In this document: positions 24,421 through 36,200 of the stretch, piece by piece | How the letters are laid out: each line of letters opens with the position of its first letter | How positions within the stretch are numbered: position 1 is the stretch's first letter | NCBI GenBank assembly: GCA_035772735.1 | Contig: JASDFA010000011.1 | Coordinates: 1,736,001 to 1,800,000 of the forward strand | From: Datura wrightii | Lineage: Eukaryota; Streptophyta; Magnoliopsida; Solanales; Solanaceae | Direction: 5' to 3' | Length of the DNA: 64,000 nucleotides | Program-made: the position numbers and the translations under genes | The notes under the pieces: generated by a model | Database searches by the model: none | What the model was told of the DNA's origin: nothing | Seen by the model: only the letters and a program-made list of their open reading frames with translations

Positions 24421-26045
24421 ACCATTAAAGTTTAATTTTTTGCATGACACAAAAGTTCATGCTATACTTTTCAGTAATTATATATTGAAAAATGAAAAAA
24501 AATATTTACAACAAGATAAGATCTGTTACATTATATACAGACAGATTAATAGCGTTGATCCTAATTTTATATCAATAAATAAAAAGATTGATGTTGAGTT
24601 TAATGATAACACTATAATTGAGGAGTGCAACAATCACTTTTCTACTGTCACTTTTTTCAAACAATTTTGTTTCATATGAAGATTCAATACAATCTTCCAA
24701 TAGAACAATCTTTGGTAATTTCTTATAAGCATAAAAGTCCTTATAAATGTTGATTGAACTTTTTGCCCTTCATTAAAAGATTTTACAATAAATAAAATTG
24801 TCATTTACTATTTTTATCTATTAATTTTTATTTAATTATTATAGATATTTACCAATTTGTAAAAGGTAAAACTCCTAATATTTAGTATTTTAAAATTGAC
24901 TAAAATTTTCCTTCAATCTTTTCTTATTTGAACTATATTAAAAGTCCTAACATTTAAGACTTTCAATTACAATTCGGTTAACTTATATATTAATTCATTA
25001 TTTATTTAACTAACTAATTATCCATCAGCGTATTTTAATACGAAAAAAATTAAAGAACATCATTTTATTATGTATTAATACGTGAATTCCTTATTCTTCT
25101 TTTAAAAAAATGCATAATAAAAAAATTATAGACACATAACATACTTTAAGTTTTTACAATTAATGGAGTACTCTTGTTATTCATTCTATTTAGTTAAATC
25201 TACACTATTTTTTTTTCTGTTTCAATTTATATGTTTAACTAAACACATAGATTAAGTAAAATGAGAAAAAAATTGAGCTGAAATCATCTCATAAAGACTA
25301 AAATAAAAAGTTTAAACTTAGGTTATTATTAAATATTTAAAGTACGAAGTCTCGTAGCAAAATATAATTCACCTTTTACCCTTTTATAAATAGTGTTCAT
25401 ACTTGACAAAATAATTATTTAATTATTTTTTTAATATTTATGATTTCAAAATTAATTAAAATTTATGTATTAAATTCTTCATTATTTGAAATATATAGAA
25501 AATATTAATATTTATCTATACATATAATGCATTCATTTAAGTGTTCATGTAAAAGCGAACAATTTTTTTATCTTTCAATCAAACACATTTCTATGACGTT
25601 TTTATTTATTGAAACAAATATTAGAATAAACTAATGAAAGAACTATTAGATTGGATCAAACTCTAAAACATAATTATTTATCAATTTAAAATTCATAATT
25701 TTATTTCTAAATTCTTATATTGTTACAAACATATCTTTTAAATATTATTTATACTATTTTTATAAATTTATTATTATTAATATAAGAAACACGCACTTAA
25801 ATTAATTTTTTTAAAATTATGGAAAAAATATCTTAAAAACCTATAAAATTTAATCAGGTAAATAAAATTAATATGAAATACAAAAATTAATATGAAATAC
25901 AAAAAAAAAAAATATAGATAAGTTTCATCTTTATTTTTTAAATAAATGAATTTAGATTCATAACTTATTTCCAGAGATGAGCTTAAGTTGTAAAGTTTCT
26001 TAATATATCAGAGATGAATAAAATTTTGATGAATTTATATATCAA

Positions 26046-26048
<3 letters not shown>

Positions 26049-26096
<48 letters not shown>
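26049..26096. repeat. (AT)n microsatellite
   Basis: About 24 AT units, lying directly upstream of the presumed first exon of SEN2. Confidence 0.95.
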
Positions 26097-26098
<2 letters not shown>

Positions 26099-26212
26099 CC
26101 TTTCTTTTTGAGTTTCAATTTTATTCAAGTTAGTTCTGGAAATCCCAGAAAGGCAGACCAGATTGAAAGCTAACTGTATCTGAAGCCTTGAGTTTGGTGC
26201 TGCCACAGGAAG
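26097..26212 (+). other. Inferred 5' UTR exon of SEN2
   Basis: This less AT-rich stretch ends at GGAAG|GTAATT, a usable splice donor. A matching acceptor TATTTTAG|GTGCAATG lies at 28108|28109 just before the SEN2 coding exon. The start of the exon is a guess. Joining them would give a 1.9-kb intron in the leader, common for plant genes. Transcript data would be needed to confirm it. Confidence 0.4.
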
Positions 26213-26506
26213 GTAATTTTACTTTTGAATATCCTCAAGTTTGTGATTGCTGTATGTGCAATCTCTTGAGTTTGTAGAATGTTCCTGTAACAGCATGCCT
26301 TTGCCGCCTACAAGGTGTTTGAGTTTTTGCCCAGTTGAGTATTTATGCCTATTCTATGTTGAAATTCATTCTTTCATCTCCAAGTTTAATGGGTTATCTT
26401 TGAATTCTCCTTCCATACTTGTTTTTTTTACCCAATGGCTCTGTATCGAAATGTAAAGCCTTTTACTACTGCAATGATAAATTCAAACACGGATCGCAAA
26501 GGATCC

Positions 26507-27177
26507 AGTAAATTTCTCAAACGGTCACTCAAGTTATGAAAACTATGGAACAAAGTCACTTTGCTTTATTTTTTATCAATAAAGTCACTCAACTTGTTAT
26601 GCTATATCTTTAAAAAATCACTATTGCCGGATTGTGAACTAAGATTCACCAGAAATGCTTGTTGGCATTCTGGTACGAGCTTTTTTCTTGCTATAGGGCT
26701 TGAAGGGATAGGATCGCAGCTAATTAATTAGCACTAATATTTTACTTATTACTTGCAACTATTATGTTACTAAATTAGCATTTTATAGACAGTCACATAT
26801 TGTTATAATTAGACTCAAAAGTTGAAGCTTTGCCCTTCACAGGAATATAATTAGCAAAACTGAAGGAGTGAGAGTAAGATCCACCCATAATAATCAATTA
26901 ACATTTGAATTAAAATAAGCACAAGGTGACATCAGCAGTCCATCTACTCAATTAAGTGAGACGTTGAGGTTACGAATGACCTAGGCCTCCCATATGGAAT
27001 ATAAATTAGAAGTCAAAATGCCAACAAGGATTTTTGGCAAATCTTAGTTCACAATCTGGGAATAGTGATTTTCTAAGATATAACGCATAAGCTAAGTGAC
27101 TTTATTGGTACTAGACAAAAAAAAGTGACTTTGCTCCATAATTTCCTCAACTTGAGTGACCATTTGAGAAATTTACT
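26507..27177. mobile_element. Mutator-type MITE, 671 bp, with ~165-bp TIRs and 11-bp TSD
   Basis: The left arm from 26507 and the right arm ending at 27177 are inverted copies for about 165 bp. Shared words include AGTAAATTTCTCAAA, GGTCACTCAAGTT, ATTGTGAACTAAGAT and CTTGTTGGCATT. The flanks carry CGCAAAGGATC at 26495-26505 and again at 27178-27188, with one extra C between the left copy and the arm. A TSD of 9-11 bp and long TIRs are the hallmark of Mutator-like elements. The interior of about 340 bp has no transposase. It lies inside the presumed leader intron of SEN2. Confidence 0.85.
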
Positions 27178-28113
27178 CGCAAAGGATCTTCATAGTACAC
27201 TACCTGTGTCGCTAGTATATAGTTGAAATATTGCTCAGTATTTGAGAGTTGGAAGTATTCTGCAAGTTGAAATTTGAGCAGTGCTTGTTGCTAGGAATGA
27301 GAGAATGAAGGAGAAGAGGTTTTGCGTTGATTGACATTGGACATGGGATCAGTTGATGAACTTGTTTTGATAATGGTTCCAAATATAGAAGCTGCATGAT
27401 AATCTTCTATGTGAATATCACTTTGTTGCGATATTTCGAATGGGTACATAAAAAAATTATGCATCAGTTTGAAAATGACTAGATTCTTCTTTGATCTGGT
27501 TTGAATGACTTAGCTGGAAAATTAACCATGAAATTATCAGGTAATACACAAAAGGACAACCAACTCTAGTAAAGAAAAAAATCCATAACATGGTCGTAGT
27601 CTTTCTCAACTGTTATTTAACCATAACTTTTACATGGCTATATTTTTGCCATTTCGAGTGAGTTTTAATGTAATCTTGAAGTGCTCCATCTGGGCTTATG
27701 GAGGGATGAGTTCTTCTTTAACTGCTACCTTTTTCTGAATAAAATGTGCAATATGATTGCTTTCTTTCACTAAGCCATGTTGTGCTTGATGGATTCTTTA
27801 ATTAGATTATTTCAGTTGATTTACTGAGTTTCTGCCGACATTTGTATGACAAAGTGCTTTCATAGCATGAAGCTTGAAATAGCAATTCATAGATTTAATT
27901 TTAAGTATGTTGGACATAATAAGACACAACATTTCATATATTCTATAATACTATAGGAATTTTTCTTACTCTTAATCCTTGTAACTTTATCAAAGTGGGG
28001 AATGACTTCATAGGCATAATTTATGTCTACTGTTGGAAAATGCAATTTACTTTATACTTCTGAAATTTTGTACCTGGTGTCTATTACTGATTCATTGCAT
28101 TATTTTAGGTGCA

Positions 28114-28188
28114 ATGTTGGTTGTCCAAACAGGTGTAGATCGGAATATCGTGAATTTAGAGCTCCTCTTTTGTTGTGAACGGGAATAA
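28114..28188 (+). promoter_or_regulatory. Upstream ORF overlapping SEN2 start (TAATG)
   Basis: A 24-codon frame opens with ATG at 28114 and its TAA stop (28186-28188) shares its last A with the SEN2 ATG. It lies 5 bases inside the presumed second exon, so it would be in the mature leader if that splice is right. It is in a different frame from SEN2, so it is not an N-terminal extension. A regulatory effect is inferred only. Confidence 0.4.
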
Positions 28189-28913
28189 TGGGGCCGAGGT
28201 GGAAAGGAAAAGGGGCAGAAGTTAAAGCTCTTGCAGATCCCATTTCAGAAATAGTCAGACAGCTCCAATCTTCTCTGATCAGCTCAAACTCCAGAGGACT
28301 GCTTTCTGGTACGAGTGTGCTTCTTAAAGCAGATGCAGAACTAACTAACCTCCTCAATCGTGCATGTTTTGGTAGGGCTAGGGTAACATCAGAAAAGAAT
28401 GAGCAATGGTTTCAGCTCTCCATGGAAGAAGCTTTTTACCTTCAATATTCTCTAAAATGCTTTAAGGTTGTTGACCACAATGATACTGAACTGAACAACG
28501 ATGAGTTATGGAAGCATATGACATCCAGGAAGGAAAATTTTCCCATCTTATTCAAAGCTTTTTCTCACCTTAGAAGCAAGAACTGGGTGGCTAGATCGGG
28601 CTCTCAATATGGGGTAGACTTTGTTGCCTATCGTCATCATCCTGCTTTGGTACATTCTGAATATGCTGTGCTCGTTTTATCAGCACAAGTTGGTAATGCA
28701 AATGGTCGCTTGAGGGTTTGGTCCGACTTCCACTGCACTCTCCGCCTTTGTGGTAGTGTGGCGAAAACATTATTAATTCTCGATATTGAGCAACAGCAAA
28801 ATTTTGCAGCTTCTCCATCATGCTTAGATAATTATATTGTTGGAGAGAGAACAATCACAAGATGGAGTCCAGAGCAAGGCCGCGAGGAAAAAGTAAAATG
28901 TGACCCAAGTTAA
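28188..28913 (+). CDS. SEN2: tRNA-splicing endonuclease catalytic subunit SEN2
   Basis: A single coding exon gives a 241-aa protein, the usual size of plant Sen2. It is the catalytic subunit that cuts the 5' splice site of intron-containing pre-tRNAs within the TSEN complex. The N-terminal half (to about residue 120) is the plant-specific substrate-recognition part. The C-terminal endonuclease fold carries the three expected active-site residues: Tyr141 in YGVDFVAYR, His156 in VHSEYAVL and Lys193 in VAKTLLI. The start at 28188 gives MGPRWKGKGAE, the conserved plant N terminus. A short upstream frame ends exactly on this start (see findings). A partial copy of codons 122-147 lies in the presumed 3' UTR. 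The next gene, a vicilin, is 555 bp downstream on the same strand. Confidence 0.93.
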   Translation: MGPRWKGKGAEVKALADPISEIVRQLQSSLISSNSRGLLSGTSVLLKADAELTNLLNRACFGRARVTSEKNEQWFQLSMEEAFYLQYSLKCFKVVDHNDTELNNDELWKHMTSRKENFPILFKAFSHLRSKNWVARSGSQYGVDFVAYRHHPALVHSEYAVLVLSAQVGNANGRLRVWSDFHCTLRLCGSVAKTLLILDIEQQQNFAASPSCLDNYIVGERTITRWSPEQGREEKVKCDPS

Positions 28914-28951
28914 ATCTGTTGAGAGGAGGCACCACAAAGCTCTTCAGGATG

Positions 28952-29027
28952 TCAAAGCTTTTTCTCACCTTGTAAGTAAGAACTGGGTGGCTAGATCGGG
29001 CTCTCAGATGGGCTAGACTTTGTTGCT
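28952..29027 (+). pseudogene. Duplicated SEN2 exon fragment
   Basis: About 76 bp here repeat SEN2 coding positions 28552-28628, with runs such as TCAAAGCTTTTTCTCACCTT and CTAGATCGGGCTCTCA identical. Differences include loss of a base before the catalytic-Tyr codon and a change that makes a strong splice-donor string GTAAGT at 28971. It lies 38 bp after the SEN2 stop codon and is not in an open frame with it. Confidence 0.85.
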
Positions 29028-29352
29028 ACATAATCAGTTGGAACAATTTTTTTTTCCGGTCATTTTGTACGTGATCAATCCCCAAATTTCGATTGACAAT
29101 CACATTAATTGGCTTTTAAGTACTAGTTGATGTTATAATGTAATATTGTTGATAGAACATTATAAGTTTATCGTGAATTGCTTATACTAAATACTAAATG
29201 TAATACAAGTGTAAAATTACTCCCTTTCTTTTTTGTTGCGCTGGAATAGGTCTTTGAAGTGGTCATCAAATTGCTATTCGGCTACATGATTTTTGTTTGG
29301 TTAAGCGAATATTTTTCAAGATCTAAATGTTTTAAGTACACCCTACAAATCT

Positions 29353-29384
29353 TGCATGGTTCAAAAAACTCCTTCTATATAAAT
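29353..29384 (+). promoter_or_regulatory. Vicilin promoter: RY element and TATA box
   Basis: TGCATG, the core of the RY seed-specific element recognised by B3 factors such as ABI3 and FUS3, is at 29353-29358. A good TATA box (CTATATAAAT) follows at 29375-29384. The TATA box lies about 85 bp before the vicilin start codon, leaving a leader of about 50-60 nt. The pairing fits a seed storage gene; the expression pattern is inferred. Confidence 0.55.
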
Positions 29385-29468
29385 CGTTCGACTCTACACC
29401 TAAAGTCATCAGTGACAAAACTGATTAAAGCAAAATTACTATAGTAGCTTTTGTGTAACAAATCGAAA

Positions 29469-31524
29469 ATGGGATATAGAAGGACACTGCTGCTTCTAGT
29501 GCTGGTACTTTTTTCTGCACTAGTAGCCTCTGTTGGTGGATATGAATATGAAGGGAGAAGGAGAGAAAGTGAAGAAGAAGAAGAAAAGGAAGAAAGTGAG
29601 CAAAAGACTCAAGGAGAAAAATGGTTCTTGCTGCGTCGCTTACATGATGTTGTGAAAACTGATGCTGGATCGATGAGATTGGTGAAGGGTGGCTATCGAA
29701 GGGGTTCATTTCTCCATAGCCCAATGCATATTGGTTTCATCTCCATGGAACCCAATAGCCTCTTCATCCCTCAGTACCTCGATTCCGATCTTGTCCTTTT
29801 CGTTCACCATGGTAAAATTTATCTCTTCACTTTCGCTTCATTTTTTAAAAGGTTTAACTTTAATATACTAATAGCGGATAAGAAATTTTGTATTATTAAA
29901 AGATAAATTACATGTAATCCTTCAAGAAAATGACATTAATCGCATGGATTGCCAGGAAAATCAATACAAGGTGTTAAAATATAACTGGTGTAAAAAACTG
30001 ACAAAGTATATAAGTTAGATCCTTTACTTAATAAGCCAAAAATTTCAATACCCGCGAAATAAAGATTCAATTTCTATGAATTGAATACAGGGGAAGCAAG
30101 AGTTGGACACATCTACAAAGATGAATTAGCAGAGAGGCATTTGAAGCATGGAGATGTGTACACAATTCCTGCTGGATCAGCTTTCTATTTGGAGAATAGA
30201 GTTCAAAACCAGAGACTTCACATTATTTGCAGCATCGATGTTACTTCAGAATCCATGGGATGGCATGCTTTCCAGGTACCCTAAGCTAATTTCTCAAAAA
30301 CTGATCATATGACCAATATCTTGTTTTGGTTTTGCAGTAACTCATGTAATTATTTTTCAGTCTTTCTTCATTGGTGGTGGAATTTATCCTGCATCTGTTC
30401 TCGCTGGATTTGATCAGACCACATTATCAATTGCTCTAAATGTAAGTATACAAGGAGATTTACCTATTCTTGATACATTTGTCAGTGAAAGAACTGAGTC
30501 AAGATTATGTAAATCTGCAGGTCTCGACAGCAGAATTAAGCTCGTTTTTGACCAGCCAAACTTCCGGACCAATCGTGCATTTATCTGGTTCTCATCAGAC
30601 AAATATGTGGTCCAACTTTTTGGCCCAAGAACCCCACGAGAGACTAGCTCACTTGAAGAGGATTGTGAATTTTGGGGAAGAAGCTAGCCCAAAAGAGGAG
30701 GAATCAACATGGTCATTAAGGAAATTTTTGTTTAATTTATTGAACAGAGAAGATGTTGTCAAGGGTCTGAACCATAAAGCTCCATCAACGTATAATCTCT
30801 ACAAGAAGAATCCCAGTTTCAAGAACCATTATGGATGGAGCAAGAATGTGGATGAGTCTGATTATTCTCCTCTAAAACAATCCAGCAATGGCGTTTACCT
30901 TGTCCATCTATCTCCGGTAATAACCCTCACATTATTCAAGATCATGGTGCAATCGAACTTTTTCTTTTTGGGAGAAAAAAATTGGCTTTCCATTTATCTT
31001 ACTTTGCATCCATGAACTTAAAATCCTCTTACCTGTTAATATAGGGATCCATGATGGCACCTCATGTTAATCCAACGGCAATAGAGTATGGAATAGTGTT
31101 GAAAGGGACCGGCAGGATCCAAATTGTGTATCCGAATGGGACTTTAGCCATGAATGCCAGAGTACGAGAAGGAGACGTTTTTTGGGTACCAAGGTACTTC
31201 CCTTTCTGCCAAATTGCTTCGCTGAATGGCCCGTTTGAGTTCTTCGGCTTCACAACATCAGCAAGGAGGAACCACCAACAGTTTTTGGTCGGTAAGAACT
31301 CATTGATGCAGAGCTTGAGTGGGCCAGAATTTGCAGCTGCATTTGGAATTGGTGAGAAAAGGCTTAAGAGGATTGCCAATGCTCAACGAGAACAAGTAAT
31401 CTTGCCTTTATCGTCGTGGGATTCTCCACATGACAAGGCATCAGAGCCAGAGAGGAAGAAGAGAGCCAATTTTGAGAGGATTATGGGGAGCTTGGGCAGT
31501 GACATGATCATGGGTTTTGATTAA
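29469..31524 (+). CDS. Vicilin-like 7S seed storage protein (cupin), 5 exons
   Basis: Exons 29469-29811, 30091-30275, 30361-30441, 30521-30916 and 31045-31524 all have GT-AG borders and join in frame to 494 aa. Residues 1-24 form a hydrophobic signal peptide (RRTLLLLVLVLFSALVASVGG), followed by a Glu/Arg-rich acidic stretch at about 25-50. Two cupin barrels follow: the first with SMHIGF-type core, GDVYTIPAGSAFYLEN and IICSIDV; the second with GSMMAPHVNPTAIEYGIVLKG, GDVFWVPRYFPFCQ and FEFFGF. The length and five-exon layout fit plant vicilins. Such proteins are secreted and packed in storage vacuoles. The product is closest in type to vicilin-like proteins with a short acidic N-terminal region rather than the long Cys-rich one, and it could have a non-storage cupin role. 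The gene appears intact. Confidence 0.92.
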
Positions 31525-31684
31525 TTTAATTTGTTTAGTGGAAAGTCATCTAGTCTGAGTTTTGGTATGAAAGGTAGACGCCAATCTAGGAACTAATTAC
31601 TTCTTTTTGGGTCTTTTGGTCTTTCTTACAGTTGGATTTTGTTTCCTTGTTTCTACTTTGGGAGGCATGCCATTTTGAGTTTTG

Positions 31685-31690
31685 AATAAA
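31685..31690 (+). terminator. Polyadenylation signal of vicilin-like gene
   Basis: AATAAA occurs 161 bp after the stop codon, a normal distance for a plant 3' UTR. The cleavage site is not visible from sequence. Confidence 0.5.
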
Positions 31691-32754
31691 ACGGATTTTC
31701 TTTTTGCGATCTATTGATGGCTCCTAACTCCATTAAATTAGAGTTTCATTTTGGTGCCTCTGCTTTGCATCTGTAAACGTGATAAAAACAGAATTCAGTC
31801 GATCTCCAGATCGTTTAGTCCTTTCTTGTTAATATCAGAGTTGAAAAATGATCGGCTAGGTTGAATGTAACATGAAATCAAACTATTTTATGCTACGAGC
31901 CCTGCGTTCATTTTTTTCCCCTTCAAGTATATAAAAGATACATTTATTTTAATTGGAGTTTTCATTAGTCAAACATATAAAAAAAATATGTTTTACTCTT
32001 GGAAGGTTTAGGACCCTAGATGATCAACAGGGCAGTGGAGTAGACACGAAACCTTATTATGTGCATTAGATAAGAATATGCATATGGTACAATTAAGTGA
32101 TCAGCAGAGTAGAAGATTCAGTATTTCTTGCACTGGTTTAGTTTGTCATCTTTGTATCCATATAACAGAGTAAAGAGCTAACAGTTTTTCATGGATGATT
32201 ATTGGTTTCCACTTGGAATATTTGTAGGATAAATCTCACACGATCTCTACACTTTAGTATCAGTAAAGTAACAAAATTATATTTTGAGCGTGTCACTAGA
32301 TGAGCAGCTAATGTGGATAAATTATATTCTGCAAAGAAAATTTAAGGTCAATTCAAAGGATAATGAAAGCACTGCACCACTTCACTAGTGTCACTGGATT
32401 AGAAGCTAATGTGGATAAATTTGGTGTCGCTCGATAGGTACTCTGCCTGATTAGATACCTTGGACTATGTTTGATATCCAAAAAAAAAGGGAAAAATTGG
32501 AGAGTCACCAACTACTAGAAAACATAATCCTTAGAATAAGTACTACCTATTCCAAACAGCTATTGTATGCATGAAGGTTGCAGATTATCATCGCAGTACT
32601 ATTTTCTATTTACAATTTTTGAAGCTGTCTCAACAGTTAGGTCTCTGTAGTATTGACTTAAGTTTTCATCACAGTATCAGTCCCTTTGAAATGCACCAGT
32701 TGGGGTTGTGAAAGCAAAACACTATATATAATCCAGGATTGGATGAGGGACCAA
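31691..32754. other. Spacer between vicilin gene and tRNA
   Basis: No gene or clear element is recognised. The phrase GCTAATGTGGATAAATT occurs twice (near 32311 and 32405), a short local duplication. Confidence 0.35.
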
Positions 32755-32828
32755 GGTTTCGTGGTGTAGTTGGTTATCACGTCAGTCTAACACACTGAAG
32801 GTCTCCGGTTCGAGTCCGGGCGAAGCCA
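32755..32828 (+). tRNA. tRNA-Val (anticodon AAC)
   Basis: The 74-nt sequence folds as a full cloverleaf. The acceptor stem pairs GGTTTCG with CGAAGCC, the D arm contains the A box GTGGTGTAGTTGG, and the anticodon stem TCAGT/ACTGA encloses loop CTAACAC with anticodon AAC. The T arm has CCGGTTCGAGTCCGG (B box), and the discriminator base is A. A T6 run at 32832-32837 is a Pol III terminator. It is intronless and looks functional. Confidence 0.96.
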
Positions 32829-33210
32829 CATCTTTTTTAACAAATATGTTTTTGATTAATTAAACAAGACAGAAGCTACTGATTAACAAACAAATAAGAA
32901 GCTAGCTTCTTACCTTCTATCTAAGAACATAAATACCTTTAATTTTTTAATCATTCTAATCAAATTCACTTTCATTTAATAACATTTGAATAAGTCAATG
33001 TCACCTCTTTTAAAAAAAAAATTGAAGACTTAAGAGGGGAATTAATTAAAAAAAATATACAGAACAACTCATACAAGATATATAGTCAATTTTCTTGGGG
33101 AAAAAGAGGGGGCAGGTGAAGTATGAAGAAAGCATTTTGTTCTAATAAGATAGCCATGCCAAACATAGGAAATACATTTCAAGCTTTATTGTCTTGTCAT
33201 GGGGAAGATC
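32829..33210. other. tRNA terminator and tetraspanin 3' flank
   Basis: The T6 Pol III terminator lies at 32832-32837. The rest is AT-rich and includes the 3' UTR of the tetraspanin gene read from the other strand. Confidence 0.4.
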
Positions 33211-36200
33211 TTAGAAGTGTATCCTGCTAGGTTGAGATTTCTCCATCCTGGTTTCCCCATAAGGTTCGTCGTTATCGATCCGTTTGTTGTGCCTAAAGGC
33301 TGCTATTGCAACCATATACATGATCACTAGAATGATCAATATGACAATGTTGATGACAGATACTTTCCTCCAACTCTTTTTCAGACTTGCCAGAACACCA
33401 GCTTTGCAAGAGTTGCAGCTATAGCAGAGCTGCTGTTGATAATTGCTCCATCTACCACAATCAGGGTCACTTCCTACTATCCCTCCTCCTGGATTCCACA
33501 CCGTCTCATTCAAGTAAGTGTAGCCACATTCCGTAGGGGGCTTGCAGCAACCAGACTATAAAAAGTTCAACACTTTGTCAGAAAGATTGTCTTTTAGTAA
33601 CTTTTTCTGTAAGTTAGTTTTATAACTACTTACAAAGATTTGAACAATGAAATAGATAGCAAATGTATGTCTGTCTGATCGAATTGATCAGGTCATGTAG
33701 GAACAAGGTTCAAATCTGTCCCCCCTGTTTAGGACGCAGGATGCCTAAGCTGCATGCATTACTTAACACACGATTGGATCAGTCATCAAGGACCTTAGCT
33801 CAATGGTGACCGGCTACCTAAGCACTTTGGGCTTCTATAATGTTAGAGGAAGAATAGTTATACCAATGTAGCAATAAGGAGAATCAAGCAGCTCTACCGC
33901 CTTTTTAATGATCCTTAATTCAATAATTTGGCAACAGTTTGGGAATTTATCAAGGAAGAGAACGAAAATGAAGATACACATCAAGGTAGACTAGATATTT
34001 CAGTCAACTGTACATCAATCCCAAATTAGTTGAGAACGAGTATATGAATCTTGTGTATTCATCCCGTTCTATTTAAGATCAAATGATTCATCAAGATAGA
34101 CTATTTTTACTTTCTTCATCAACCTACATTTACTCTCCTCCTTTATCCAGGTTTAGCACTGGTTACATTTTGCAAAGTTCAAACAGACAGAGTTAAGGTG
34201 TTATATATCTTTAAATATCTAGCAAACATAGCCTCTCTTGCTCTTCAAACTGCATATATGTGATGTCAATAATTGTGGCCCTAATTATTGGAGCTTGCTG
34301 GAAAAGTTAGGCTCCCATCTTTTTCCAACCAAATATATAGTCATTCACATCAACATCAACCTTGTAAACACTATTTTCTTTTAGCAGTGCTGGATTCTTT
34401 AAGACCATTTTATATTAGGCACTGGTTGAAACAGTAAGTGTTTTCAATACCAATGTCCGCAACAGTAAAAAACTTATCCGCACCTGATATTTACACCGAA
34501 CAGATGGTACCACTTGCAAAATATTTGGTTGTACAACTCTTATAAGTGACATATAAACTAGAAAAAGTTTGTCTTTTTGTTTTCTTTTTACCTTGGACCA
34601 CTTGAAAAGAGGATATTCCACCAAGAGAAGTAAAGCAAAATGAATAAAATCAAGATCAGTCCAAAACAGCTAACATCCAGATTCCAGACTCATAAAACAT
34701 GCATTTTGTCACAGGTCAAAAGCACCACTTTATTGCAGCCAAAAAAATATCTACTTTTAAAATTGTGGAAACATTCATTAGACAACAATAGAAAGGTTGG
34801 TGAAATGTTTCGTCATTATATATAATAAAAGATTAAAAAAGAAGTGGATAACCCTAACCACATTGAAAAGCCAAGAAAGGAAATGTTAATTCTAATTGTC
34901 CCACTTTTTGTTTTGTCACTTAGTAAGATAATTATTTCATTATACGCATGCTTATTCATGTGGTCACGGTTTATCAGTAGAAACAATCATACTAAATTCA
35001 ATCAGTTGAAGTTGGTTGCTTTTTCTCTTTTTGGTTTTATTATTTCATTTCACAAGAGGTATCTGTTGGCAACTCACAACCTATAATCTAAACATGGAAA
35101 ATGTTAATATAATTGTATAGTTGGCCATTAGTGTCAATTCCCTAAAAACAGATGTACATGCAGGATGTGTTTGGTAAGGAAAACAAATAACTCTTTGTTT
35201 ATTTTATGATGTTCGGTAAGTGAGCAAAACAAAATTATTCGAAGAACATTTATATGCGATTTAGAAAAACATTGTAGAGGTGGGGTGAGATGGTGTCAGG
35301 GGCAGAGGTTAGAGTGTCGAAGGCAATAAACTTGGAATGCCACTAGAAAAATCATTTTTCTGATTTTTCCATAAAAATGTATCTAAAATATTTTAACATC
35401 AAACATGAAAAAAAAAATATATTTTCCTCTGTACCAAACACACCCGCAATCTTGTGCAGTTTACTAATCATGCTTTTTGAATTATAGTGTTCAAACTAAT
35501 TTGTGCAAGCTGATAGCTTGCTATTCTATCAGCATTCCTATAGGCTAATCATGTTCATATTGATGAAAAGATTTGTATTCAAAAGAAAGAAAGAAAAACT
35601 GCTTTTTTTAGACAAAAAGAAAATCATTAGGAGCAAAACAAACAATATTTCCCTCTTAAAACATAATTCATATTAGAACTCAATCATGTACCATAAACAG
35701 GGAGGAAAATAACCACAAAAGTTAAAAAGAAAATTGCTTTGGCACTTACCTCAAGAGGACTAAGTCTTCTAAGATTAAACATCTCAGCAGTCTCTGGAAT
35801 TCCATAATTATAAGTCCTCCTCATCTTACCACAAACATGAGAATCCCTAATACAAGAACTGATTTTTGACCAATAGCTCTGGCTTGAGACCCTTTCCACC
35901 AGCCACCCAGAGTAATCTTGTAAGTGGTACTCAAGGTAGACCCGGTTCATAACGGGTCGACCTGACCCTTTATCAGTGACAGCATAAGCAAAGATGACAA
36001 ATCCAATCAGAGCAGCAATGATGAAGAACATAGCCCAGAGGTAAAGGTACATGAGGAAAGTGTTCCTGTAACAAGCACCAGCAAATCCAGCTAAAGAAAC
36101 CACCATGATGGAAACCCCAATAACTATTAAGGGCCATTGAAGGAATTTCAAGCAGTCTGTGTTGTTTGCTCTGCTGCTCAGCCATATCCCACCACCCAAG

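Larger units (their letters stand above)
23231..26096. other. Very AT-rich spacer
   Basis: No gene is recognised; short frames are chance. It contains (TA)n at 24373-24416, a second copy of the Helitron-like end near 24727-24840, and (AT)n at 26049-26096 just before the presumed SEN2 first exon. Confidence 0.4.
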
